Part shown: piece by piece, positions 26,219 through 34,185 of the stretch
Numbering within the stretch: the stretch's first letter is position 1
Layout of the letters: each line of letters begins with the position of its first letter
Made by a program: the position numbers and the translations under genes
Notes under the pieces: model-generated
What the model was told of the DNA's origin: nothing
Seen by the model: the letters and a program-made list of their open reading frames with translations, nothing else
Database searches by the model: none
DNA from: Tolypothrix sp. NIES-4075
GTDB lineage: Bacteria; Cyanobacteriota; Cyanobacteriia; Cyanobacteriales; Nostocaceae
Length of the DNA stretch: 64,000 nt
NCBI RefSeq assembly: GCF_002218085.1
Contig: NZ_BDUC01000004.1
Location: 186,001-250,000, forward strand
Direction: 5' to 3'

Positions 26219-26411
26219 TTATTGTCCTCTTACCCATTGTCGCACCGCCCGCCGAATTGCCAATCTACCATCAGCCCGATTTTCTTCAATTAATTTTGGC
26301 AGTTCTCGAATTGGTAAACACCAGACTCACTTGTGATTCTACATATTCTCCGTCTTGCAGGTGATAAATCTTCAGTTCACCAGAGTCATAACACCAAAGT
26401 TCTGTACAGTA
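26219..26411 (-). pseudogene. Uma2-family (DUF820) endonuclease, C-terminal remnant
   Basis: One frame gives ELKIYHLQDGEYVESQVSLV; the adjoining frame gives PIRELPKLIEENRADG and AIRRAVRQWVRGQ before a stop. Together they are the C-terminus of the abundant cyanobacterial Uma2/DUF820 proteins, broken by a frameshift near the join. No N-terminal part is present. The remnant lies between the Trypco1 gene and the psbC terminator. Confidence 0.7.
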
Positions 26412-26447
26412 AGAAAAAAGCCCCTGTTTTTCAACAGGAGCCTTAAA
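26412..26447 (-). terminator. Rho-independent terminator of psbDC
   Basis: On the minus strand, AAGGCTCCTGTT pairs with AACAGGGGCTT across a short loop and is followed by TTTTT. It lies about 40 bp past the psbC stop. Confidence 0.85.
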
Positions 26448-26487
26448 ACTATTGATTGTCAGTGATGAAAGTTAAAAACTTTGCAAC

Positions 26488-27876
26488 CTAGTCAAGTGGT
26501 TTCATTGACATTACTGGTTCGTTTTCACGGTTGAGACCTTTCTCAAATCCACCTGATGCTGCACGAGCGCGACCGGCGTGCCACAAGTGACCAACTAGGA
26601 AGAAGAAGCCTACAACAAAGTGGAAACATGCCAACCAAGCGCGAGGAGATACATAGTTGAAGGAGTTAATCTCCGTAGCTACACCACCCACAGAGTTCAA
26701 AGAACCCAGAGGAGCGTGAGTCATGTATTCAGCGGCACGACGAGCTTGCCAAGGCTGAATATCGTTCTTGATTTTTTCCAAGTCAAGACCGTTGGGACCG
26801 CGTAGAGGCTCTAACCAAGGACCGCGGAAATCCCAGAAGCGCATGGTTTCTCCACCGAAGATGATTTCACCAGTAGGAGAGCGCATCAAGTATTTACCTA
26901 AGCCAGTAGGACCTTGTGCAGAACCGACGTTAGCACCCAAGCGTTGGTCACGAATCAAGAAGGTTAAAGCTTGTGCTTGAGAAGCTTCAGGACCCGTAGG
27001 ACCGTAGAATTCGCTGGGGTAAGCGGTATTATTATACCAAACAAAGATCGAGGCGATGAATGCCATCAAGGACACAGCGCCAATACTGTAAGAGAGGTAA
27101 GCTTCACCAGACCAAATTAAGGCACGACGTGCCCAAGCAAAAGGCTTGGTGAGAATGTGGAAAATACCGCCTGCAATACAGATAAAGGCAACCCAAATGT
27201 GACCGCCAATAATATCTTCCATGTTATTGACGCTGACAATCCAGCCTTCGCCGCCGAAGGGGGATTTAATCAAATAACCGAAGATACTGGCTGGGTTCAG
27301 TGTGGGGTTAGTAATGACGCGAACATCACCACCGCCTGGTGCCCAGGTGTCGTATACACCACCAAAGAACGTTGCCTTTAACACCAACAACAACGCACCG
27401 CATCCTAAGATGATCAGGTGGAAGCCGATAATGTTGGTCATCTTGTTCTTATCTTTCCAGTCGTAACCAAAGAAGGAAGAATACTCTTCTAAGGTTTCTG
27501 GACCACGAACGGCATGATAAATACCGCCAAAACCTAGTACAGCCGAAGAAATCAGGTGCAGTACACCAACTACGAAGTAGGGGAAGGTGTCGATAACTTC
27601 ACCACCAGCACCAACACCCCAGCCCAAGGTAGCGATGTGAGGTAGCAAAATCAAGCCCTGCTCATACATCGGCTTTTCGGGAATGAAGTGAGCGACTTCA
27701 AATAAAGTCATCGCTCCAGCCCAGAATACAATCAAGCCAGAATGGGCTACGTGAGCACCCAGCAGTTTGCCGGATAAGTTGATTAGACGAGCGTTACCAG
27801 ACCACCAAGCGAATCCAGTGGATTCTTGGTCGCGTCCGCTGCCCATTACCGAAGGTCTATTAGAGAGCGTTACCAC
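26488..27876 (-). CDS. psbC: Photosystem II CP43 chlorophyll apoprotein
   Basis: The protein carries the inner-antenna features of CP43: SGFAWWSGNARL-type start, six membrane helices with chlorophyll-ligating His residues, and the large lumenal loop including GGETMRFWDFRGPWLEPLRG, whose Glu and Arg serve the Mn cluster. I choose the GTG at 27876 (462 residues, VVTLSNRPSVMGSG), as is usual for psbC. An in-frame ATG at 27903 would add nine residues of psbD-overlap sequence. GAAGAGG lies upstream of the GTG. The start overlaps the end of psbD by 17 nt, a conserved arrangement implying coupled translation. Confidence 0.95.
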   Translation of the reverse strand: MVTLSNRPSVMGSGRDQESTGFAWWSGNARLINLSGKLLGAHVAHSGLIVFWAGAMTLFEVAHFIPEKPMYEQGLILLPHIATLGWGVGAGGEVIDTFPYFVVGVLHLISSAVLGFGGIYHAVRGPETLEEYSSFFGYDWKDKNKMTNIIGFHLIILGCGALLLVLKATFFGGVYDTWAPGGGDVRVITNPTLNPASIFGYLIKSPFGGEGWIVSVNNMEDIIGGHIWVAFICIAGGIFHILTKPFAWARRALIWSGEAYLSYSIGAVSLMAFIASIFVWYNNTAYPSEFYGPTGPEASQAQALTFLIRDQRLGANVGSAQGPTGLGKYLMRSPTGEIIFGGETMRFWDFRGPWLEPLRGPNGLDLEKIKNDIQPWQARRAAEYMTHAPLGSLNSVGGVATEINSFNYVSPRAWLACFHFVVGFFFLVGHLWHAGRARAASGGFEKGLNRENEPVMSMKPLD

Positions 27877-28915
27877 GCGGTAGTACCTCTTCAGGGAATA
27901 CAAATTGTTCGTGAGGCTGATCTTGAGGAGCCATCCAAGCGCGGATACCCTCGTTCAGCAAAATGTTTTTGGTATAGAATGTTTCAAACTCTGGGTCTTC
28001 TGCCGCACGCAATTCTTGCGATACGAAGTCATAAGCCCGCAGGTTCAGCGCCAAACCAACAATTCCAATTGCTGCCATCCACAAGCCTGTGACTGGGACA
28101 AACAACATGAAGAAGTGCAGCCAACGCTTGTTGGAGAAAGCAATCCCGAATATCTGTGACCAGAAACGGTTTGCTGTCACCATTGAGTAGGTTTCTTCTG
28201 ATTGAGTCGGGTTGAAGGCACGGAAGGTGTTTGCACCGTCGCCATCTTCAAACAGAGTATTTTCCACTGTTGCGCCGTGAATCGCGCACAGCAATGCACC
28301 ACCCAATACACCTGCTACCCCCATCATGTGGAAGGGGTTAAGGGTAAAGTTATGGAAGCCTTGGATGAACAAGATGAAGCGGAAAATTGCCGCAACGCCA
28401 AAGCTTGGAGCAAAGAACCAACTTGATTGTCCCAAGGGGTACATCAAAAATACGCTGACGAATACAGCGATGGGGGCAGAAAATGCGATCGCGTTGTAAG
28501 GACGAATCCCTACTAAACGAGCGATTTCAAATTGCCGCAACATGAAGCCTATCAAAGCAAAGGCTCCGTGTAATGCTACAAATGTCCACAATCCACCCAA
28601 TTGACACCAACGGGTGAAGTCGCCTTGTGCTTCTGGTCCCCACAGTAACAACAATGAGTGTCCCAAGCTATTTGCCGGGGTCGATACTGCCACTGTCAAG
28701 AAGTTACAGCCTTCCAAATATGATGAGGCTAATCCGTGGGTGTACCATGAGGTGACGAATGTTGTACCGGTTAGCCAACCGCCTAGTGCCAGGAAGGCCG
28801 TTGGGAATAATAATATCCCTGACCAACCTACGAACACGAAGCGATCGCGCTTCAACCAGTCGTCTAGTACGTCAAACCACCCTCTACTGGGGGCGCGTCC
28901 TACTGCGATGGTCAT
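27860..28915 (-). CDS. psbD: Photosystem II D2 protein
   Basis: The 351-residue protein is the near-invariant D2 reaction-centre subunit: WFDVLDDWLKRDRFVFVGWS at the start, five membrane helices, His ligands of P680 and non-haem iron, and C-terminal PEEVLPRGNAL. It pairs with D1 to hold the electron-transfer cofactors, including the QA quinone. It is co-transcribed with psbC and divergent from ycf4. Many cyanobacteria carry a second psbD elsewhere; this is the copy linked to psbC. Confidence 0.98.
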   Translation of the reverse strand: MTIAVGRAPSRGWFDVLDDWLKRDRFVFVGWSGILLFPTAFLALGGWLTGTTFVTSWYTHGLASSYLEGCNFLTVAVSTPANSLGHSLLLLWGPEAQGDFTRWCQLGGLWTFVALHGAFALIGFMLRQFEIARLVGIRPYNAIAFSAPIAVFVSVFLMYPLGQSSWFFAPSFGVAAIFRFILFIQGFHNFTLNPFHMMGVAGVLGGALLCAIHGATVENTLFEDGDGANTFRAFNPTQSEETYSMVTANRFWSQIFGIAFSNKRWLHFFMLFVPVTGLWMAAIGIVGLALNLRAYDFVSQELRAAEDPEFETFYTKNILLNEGIRAWMAPQDQPHEQFVFPEEVLPRGNAL

Positions 28916-29327
28916 TTAACCAAAATCCTCTTTTTTACTAAAATTGCGACGTTTTTGACGTTTTGAGGAATTAACGTTTTTTTGACACTCTCACCAGCTT
29001 ACATGCTCCTGAGATTCTGAGATGCCGACGAATGAAAGCGCCATTTCTCAGTTGTGCCTTCATAATCACCACTTACTGCTAAATTTAGCTTGTGGTAACT
29101 TAATGATTCTTAACTTATCACATCTTGCTCGGTTTGCGTCGATCCACGGAAAGTAAATCAGGTATCAAACACGAGGCTCTTAATTAATATGAATATCAGA
29201 AATTTTACAATTTGACATAGGTTTTCTCAGAAATCTTAAAAGTTAAGTCTTGAAACTTCCTTGCAATACATCCTCTTGGGGTGGCAGACTTTTTTTAGGG
29301 AAGATATTACGCGAAGTAGGTAGTTCA
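28916..29327. promoter_or_regulatory. Divergent psbD-ycf4 intergenic promoter region
   Basis: The psbD side has three AACGTTTTT/GACGTTTT repeats within 50 bp of the start codon, which fall in the 5' untranslated leader or core promoter. Near 29205 the plus strand has TTTACAATTTGACAT, weakly like an RpaB (HLR1) half-site. Neither site can be confirmed by eye. No gene lies here. Confidence 0.4.
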
Positions 29328-29909
29328 ATGACGGCATCAACAACCATTAACAAAGGCGATCGCTCCGCTACAAACGTTCTGCATCAAAAAGTTCTCGGTT
29401 CTCGTCGGTTCAGCAACTACTTGTGGGCAACTATCGTTACCTTTGGGTCTACAGGCTTTTTGCTGGCAGCGATATCCAGTTACCTCAAAGTCAATTTACT
29501 CATAGTTAGCGATCCAACTCAACTGGTATTCGTCCCTCAAGGATTGGTAATGGGGTTATATTCCGTTGCTGGCTATCTTTTAGCCTTATACCTGTGGTTA
29601 GTAATTTTATGGGATGTGGGAGGCGGATACAACGAGTTCGATCGCTCAACTGGCAAAATAAAAATTTTCCGCTGGGGATTTCCTGGTAAAAACCGCCGTA
29701 TTGAGCTTGACTTTGCAACACAAGATGTGCAATCAGTTCGAGTCGATCTCAAAGAAGGTCTAAATCCACGTCGCGCTCTTTACCTGAGAGCTAAAGGTCG
29801 CCGAGACATTCCCCTAACACGGGTAGGTCAACCATTATCGCTAACAGAGTTAGAGGTTCAAGGCGCCGAGTTAGCCCGCTTTTTGCAAGTTCCACTAGAA
29901 GGACTTTAA
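29328..29909 (+). CDS. ycf4: Photosystem I assembly protein Ycf4
   Basis: The 193-residue protein begins MTASTTINKGDRSATNVLHQ. It has two membrane helices (about 26-48 and 68-92) and the soluble part IFRWGFPGKNRRIELDF and LYLRAKGRRDIPLTRVGQPL, all typical of Ycf4, which helps assemble photosystem I. I start at 29328, because the further upstream frame is not conserved and the family is about 185-195 residues long. It is divergent from psbDC. Confidence 0.93.
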   Translation: MTASTTINKGDRSATNVLHQKVLGSRRFSNYLWATIVTFGSTGFLLAAISSYLKVNLLIVSDPTQLVFVPQGLVMGLYSVAGYLLALYLWLVILWDVGGGYNEFDRSTGKIKIFRWGFPGKNRRIELDFATQDVQSVRVDLKEGLNPRRALYLRAKGRRDIPLTRVGQPLSLTELEVQGAELARFLQVPLEGL

Positions 29910-30177
29910 AAAAGTGTGGATTTTGGGAAAAGGCGATCGCGATCGCCAACTTTCCAAATACCGTGAATATTTTGTTTGTAGTCAACACTAAGAGTGACAT
30001 TTTGAGCGCTCTCTGCGCTCATTACTTAATTTCAAACAAATTAAATATAATGTGCCTCACAGCACTGATGGTTTAAAATAGCATTTTGACGGGTATGCTT
30101 ATTACTCGTGCAGTCTTTCATGCCACATGACCGAAGAAGTGGAATGGAAAACTAGGCGAAAATTTTTGTAAGTAACA

Positions 30178-30972
30178 ATGCGCTTAAAAATTCCACAGTT
30201 TTTACTTGCTCTAGTGATTGTCGGTGGATTGATGTTAGGGGGATGTTCAGGGCAGCAGGCTGCTTCTAATAACGCTTCCCCATCCTCCACAGCGACCTCA
30301 GCAGCTACAGAAGCAAGCACCAAGACAACTACAGAGGCTAGCTCTGTATCTCCAAATACAAATAGTGAGAGTATCCCCGGAATGAAAGATTTACCAAGAC
30401 TCGAAGGTAAGGCTACTGTGGTGATGACCGTGAAAGGTTCGCCGATTACTATCGAAGTAGACGGCACAAACGCCCCAATTACCGCTGGTAACTTCGTCGA
30501 TTTGGTGCAACGGGGTGTTTATGATGGGTTATCTTTCCATAGAGTAGTGCGCCAACCGCAACCGTTTGTGGCTCAAGGAGGCGATCCTAAAAGTAAAGAC
30601 CCGAAAACACCAGCACAACTTTTGGGAACAGGTGGTTTTGTTGACCCAAAAACTGGAACTGAGCGGACTATACCTTTAGAAATTAAGCCAAAAGGTGCCC
30701 AGCAGCCAGTATACAGCAAGACGATTACTGAAGCGCCTGTTTTGACACATAAACTTGGTGCAGTAGCAATGGCGCGATCGCAACAACCAGACTCTGCTTC
30801 CTCCCAGTTTTATTTTGCACTTGCCGATCTCGCCTTTCTAGATGGTAACTACGCCGTATTTGGCAATGTCACCCAAGGAATGGATGTAGTTAACAAAATT
30901 CAGCAAGGCGATCGCATTGACTCGGCTAAAGTCACCCAAGGTGCAGAAAACTTGAAAAACGGCGGGAAGTAA
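30178..30972 (+). CDS. Cyclophilin-type peptidyl-prolyl isomerase, lipoprotein
   Basis: The N-terminus MRLKIPQFLLALVIVGGLML is a lipoprotein signal with lipobox LGGC (Cys23). A Ser/Thr/Ala linker runs to about residue 65. The cyclophilin domain contains NFVDLVQRGVYDGLSFHRVV, FVAQGGDP, VAMARSQQPDSASSQFYFAL and YAVFGNVTQGMDVV. The catalytic Arg is in SFHRVV and the Gln in SQFYFAL. It is a predicted membrane-anchored periplasmic or lumenal foldase. Length is 264 residues. Confidence 0.93.
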   Translation: MRLKIPQFLLALVIVGGLMLGGCSGQQAASNNASPSSTATSAATEASTKTTTEASSVSPNTNSESIPGMKDLPRLEGKATVVMTVKGSPITIEVDGTNAPITAGNFVDLVQRGVYDGLSFHRVVRQPQPFVAQGGDPKSKDPKTPAQLLGTGGFVDPKTGTERTIPLEIKPKGAQQPVYSKTITEAPVLTHKLGAVAMARSQQPDSASSQFYFALADLAFLDGNYAVFGNVTQGMDVVNKIQQGDRIDSAKVTQGAENLKNGGK

Positions 30973-30974
30973 AG

Positions 30975-31118
30975 ATTGGGTAATGGGGAATAGGTAATTG
31001 GTAATGGGTAATGGGAATTGAACATTCACGCATTAGCAATAAAGTCAAATCAAAGTCAAATCTATGATTTATGATTTATGATTTATGACTTATGCCCCAT
31101 GCCCCATGCCCCATGCCC
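30975..31118. repeat. Heptamer tracts TAATGGG, ATTTATG and ATGCCCC before and across the ketoacyl synthase start
   Basis: TAATGGG units fill 30977-31020, then four ATTTATG-type units end at about 31092, followed by three to four ATGCCCC units to 31117. Each unit of the last two contains ATG. Because 7 is not a multiple of 3, successive ATGs fall in different frames. Confidence 0.8.
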
Positions 31119-32314
31119 AATTACCAGTTATCACTGGAATTGGTCTTGTTTCCGCTTTGGGTACAAGCTTAGAGGATAGTTGGCAGCAGTTAATTGCTGG
31201 TAAATCTGGAATTAAATTACATCAACCATTTCCAGGTTTAGAACCATGTCCTCTAGGTTTGATTGGTAAGCAACCAGTTGAGTTAAGAATGCTGACTCAG
31301 ATGGTTGTTGCTTCGGCTTTGAAAGATGCCCGGTTAATTCAGCCTTTGCCTGATTGTGGCGTTGTCATCGGCTCAAGTCGCAGTCATCAAGCTTCGTGGG
31401 AAAAGATGGCAAGGGAGAGGGGAGGATGGGGGGACAGGGGAGACAAGGGAGACAAACAGACAAGGAGACAATTCTTTCTCCCCATCCCCCCATCCCCCCA
31501 TCCTCTTTCTTGGTTGGATACTTTGCCGCATATGAATGCGATCGCCGCAGCGCGACAAATCGGGGCAACAGGGATAGTTTTAGCACCGATGGCTGCATGT
31601 GCTACAGGAATTTGGGCGATCGCTCAAGCAGCTTTACTCATACAAACTGGGCAATGTCAGCGAGTAATTGCCGGCGCAGTCGAAGCACCGATTACACCGC
31701 TAACAATAACTGGGTTTCAGCAAATGGGTGCAAGCGCCCAAACTGGGGCTTATCCGTTTGATAAACACCGCGAAGGCTTGGTTTTAGGCGAAGGTGCCGC
31801 TGTGTTTGTCTTGGAATCAGCAGAGTTAGCAAAACAGCGTCAAGCAAAAATATATGGTCAAGTTCTCGGTTTTGGCTTGACAGCGGATGCATATCATGCT
31901 TACGAGCTAGAGCCGGAGGGAAGAAGTGCGATCGCTTGTATAAAGCAATGTTTAGAACGCAGTCACTTGACCTTCTCGGATATAAATTACATTCATGCTC
32001 ACGGTACGGGTACTCAGATGAATGACCGGATAGAAAGTATGGTGATACAGCGGTTATTTCCGAAAAATGTAGCAGTTAGTTCTACAAAAGGCGCTACAGG
32101 TCATAGTTTAGGAGCATCGGGAGCTTTGGGTGTGGGTTTTTCATTATTGGCATTAAAGAATCAAACTTTACCGCCTTGTGTAGGATTGAAAGAGGCTGAT
32201 TTTGATTTAGATTTCGTAACGACAGCGCGTGAAGCTGAAATTCGGCAAGTGTTATGTTTGAGTTTTGGGTTTGGCGGACAAAATGCGGCGATCGCGTTGG
32301 CTAAGGAGTTTTAA
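31085..32314 (+). CDS. Beta-ketoacyl-ACP synthase (FabF/KAS II-like)
   Basis: The 409-residue thiolase-fold protein has the Cys-His-His set of KAS I/II enzymes: Cys in PMAACATGIWAI, His in YIHAHGTGTQMND, His in KGATGHSLGASG, and the C-terminal LCLSFGFGGQNAAIAL. It condenses malonyl-ACP with acyl-ACP; it may be a paralogue of the housekeeping FabF. The start lies inside ATGCCCC heptamers: ATG at 31085 or, seven codons on, 31106. Residues about 110-142 (ARERGGWGDRGDKGDKQT and a Pro-rich stretch) are encoded by a repeat expansion absent from normal KAS proteins. Confidence 0.88.
   Translation: MTYAPCPMPHAQLPVITGIGLVSALGTSLEDSWQQLIAGKSGIKLHQPFPGLEPCPLGLIGKQPVELRMLTQMVVASALKDARLIQPLPDCGVVIGSSRSHQASWEKMARERGGWGDRGDKGDKQTRRQFFLPIPPSPHPLSWLDTLPHMNAIAAARQIGATGIVLAPMAACATGIWAIAQAALLIQTGQCQRVIAGAVEAPITPLTITGFQQMGASAQTGAYPFDKHREGLVLGEGAAVFVLESAELAKQRQAKIYGQVLGFGLTADAYHAYELEPEGRSAIACIKQCLERSHLTFSDINYIHAHGTGTQMNDRIESMVIQRLFPKNVAVSSTKGATGHSLGASGALGVGFSLLALKNQTLPPCVGLKEADFDLDFVTTAREAEIRQVLCLSFGFGGQNAAIALAKEF
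31411..31510. repeat. Repeat expansion inside the ketoacyl synthase gene
   Basis: Purine-rich GGGAGACAA-type units are followed by C-rich CCCCATC heptamers. They are in frame and add about 20-25 low-complexity residues between the conserved SSRSHQASWEKMA and WLDTLPHMNAIAAARQIG. Confidence 0.8.
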
Positions 32315-32430
32315 GATTCACCTAAAAGTCGCACAGGAAAGCCTTGTCCAATTGCATTTCGATAAAGTGGACTGTCTAGCGTCCACAATTGGGCATCCAA
32401 GGATTCTGCTAAAGCCAGATAACCTATAGG
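32311..32430 (-). pseudogene. PIN-domain (VapC-type) toxin, C-terminal remnant
   Basis: The minus strand reads GYLALAESLDAQLWTLDSPL and then GFPVRLLGES before a stop. This is the end of a PIN-domain ribonuclease, including the late acidic site in LWTLD. The frame is broken immediately upstream. Its TAA overlaps the TAA of the ketoacyl synthase gene on the other strand. Confidence 0.65.
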
Positions 32431-32519
32431 GTTTCAATATCTTCCTTTGAAGCGATCGCCCAACGTGCGAAAATCGATATCATAATAAAAGTCGATAAAA
32501 CTTAAAATTTATTTACCAA

Positions 32520-34013
32520 ATGCTGATTTCCTCCTCTGGCTTGTCCAAGGTAAAAGACTCAGTAACAGAAAAAATTTTCTTCGGCAACGAACCCTCTGCC
32601 GAGTTACTTGCCATTCTTACGATTTACTTAGTCCAAGGAATCTTAGGTTTGGGGCGTTTAGCCGTCAGCTTTTTCCTTAAAGATCAACTGGGACTAACTC
32701 CGGCTCAGGTTTCAGTACTAATGGGCATTGTCGCTATACCTTGGATTATCAAACCACTGTTTGGTTTTATGTCCGATGGCTTGCCAATTTTTGGCTATCG
32801 ACGACGCCCATACTTGGTTTTATCGGGGCTACTCGGAGCAATTTCTTGGGTGAGCCTCGCAACAATTGTTCATACTGCCTGGGCAGCTACTAGCGCGATC
32901 GCTCTTGGTTCTTTATCTGTTGCCGTCAGTGATGTCATAGTTGACTCACTGGTTGTCGAACGGGCAAGAGGAGAATCTCAAGCAAAAGCTGGTTCCCTAC
33001 AATCCCTTACCTGGGGTACTGTAGCCCTAGGGGGTTTGATCACGGCTTACTTTAGCGGAATGCTTTTAGAGCATTTCACTACCCGCAATATATTTTTGAT
33101 GACAGCCTCATTTCCCCTCATCGTTTCCGGGGTAGCTTGGTTGATTGCGGAAACACCCGCAAGCAAAACCCAACATCATAGGCAGTTGCCCACCCTTCGC
33201 ACGCACCAAGACGAAGACTGCCTCACCAAGGAAAATAACAATAGCAACTTTTCAACAATCAAGCATCAATTAAGCCAATTACGCAAAGCCATTTCTCAAA
33301 AAGCGATTTGGCTACCAACAGCGTTTCTCTTCATCTTGCTAGCAACGCCAAGCGCTGAATCAGCCTTTTTCTTTTTCACTACTAACGAACTGCACTTTCA
33401 ACCAGAATTTTTAGGACGAGTTCATCTGGTGACGAGTATTGCTTCTCTAGTTGGTGTCTGGATTTTTCAGCGTTTCCTGAAAACTGTACCGTTTCGCGTC
33501 ATCTTTGGCTGGAGTACCGTTATTTCCACAGTTTTGGGAATGACGATGCTGCTGCTGGTAACTCACACAAATCGGGCTTTGGGTATAGATGACCACTGGT
33601 TTAGTATCAGTGATAGTCTCATTATCACAGTGATGGGGCAAATTGCTTATATGCCAGTGTTGGTGCTAGCAGCGAGGCTTTGTCCCCCAGGAGTAGAAGC
33701 GACATTATTTGCCCTCTTGATGTCGATCACAAACTTAGGCAAAGTGGTTTCCCAGGAATTAGGGGCAGTCTTAATGCATCAGCTAGGCATTACCGAGACA
33801 AACTTCGATGCTATGTGGCTGTTAGTAGTCATTGCTAACCTTAGTAACCTTTTACCATTGCCATTCCTCAGCTGGCTGCCGACTGCGGACTCACTAGGCG
33901 AAACAGCAAAAACATTGCCGCCAGCATCAGCAAACAATACAAAAGAAGCGTTTGTCCCTGATTTGATGCCTGAATTGATGATGCGAGAACCAGAGTCAGA
34001 ACTAGTTGAATAG
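32520..34013 (+). CDS. Folate/biopterin transporter family (FBT/BT1) MFS protein
   Basis: The 497-residue protein has about 12 membrane helices. Family signatures include YLVQGILGLGRLAVSFFLKD, IPWIIKPLFGFMSDGLPIFG, RRRPYLVLSGL, and SDVIVDSLVVERAR. These match BT1/FBT proteins of cyanobacteria and plastids, some of which move folates. The central loop (about 220-250) is long, polar and Asn/His-rich. Both ends carry extensions, with an acidic C-terminal tail. Substrate for this member is inferred only from the family. Confidence 0.85.
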   Translation: MLISSSGLSKVKDSVTEKIFFGNEPSAELLAILTIYLVQGILGLGRLAVSFFLKDQLGLTPAQVSVLMGIVAIPWIIKPLFGFMSDGLPIFGYRRRPYLVLSGLLGAISWVSLATIVHTAWAATSAIALGSLSVAVSDVIVDSLVVERARGESQAKAGSLQSLTWGTVALGGLITAYFSGMLLEHFTTRNIFLMTASFPLIVSGVAWLIAETPASKTQHHRQLPTLRTHQDEDCLTKENNNSNFSTIKHQLSQLRKAISQKAIWLPTAFLFILLATPSAESAFFFFTTNELHFQPEFLGRVHLVTSIASLVGVWIFQRFLKTVPFRVIFGWSTVISTVLGMTMLLLVTHTNRALGIDDHWFSISDSLIITVMGQIAYMPVLVLAARLCPPGVEATLFALLMSITNLGKVVSQELGAVLMHQLGITETNFDAMWLLVVIANLSNLLPLPFLSWLPTADSLGETAKTLPPASANNTKEAFVPDLMPELMMREPESELVE

Positions 34014-34067
34014 GAAGGATTAGGAAGAAAGAAGACGAAGAAGACAACGGATCGCACAAAGTAGTAG

Positions 34068-34086
34068 GGGCGGGGTTTCCCCGCCC
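34068..34086. terminator. GC-rich palindrome 3' of the FBT transporter
   Basis: GGGCGGGG and CCCCGCCC pair across TTT, within the dispersed GTAGGGGCGGGG type of palindrome common in cyanobacteria. No T-run follows, so it is a repeat first and only possibly a terminator. Confidence 0.5.
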
Positions 34087-34185
34087 AATGCAATATGATG
34101 CGATCGCAATTATGCGGGCACTTTGCGCCATCGCGCCCAATTTATAATCCCAAATTCTAACTATCAAATATAAAACAAAATTATT

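Noticed and set aside
27877..27903. ATG start for psbC at 27903
   Set aside because: The nine extra residues (MYSLKRYYR) lie in the psbD-coding overlap; psbC is known to start at a GTG with a short overlap, and a GAAGAGG element fits that GTG.
28970..29230. A small photosystem gene between psbD and ycf4
   Set aside because: I looked for a short membrane-helix frame with a ribosome-binding site on both strands and found none I could support.
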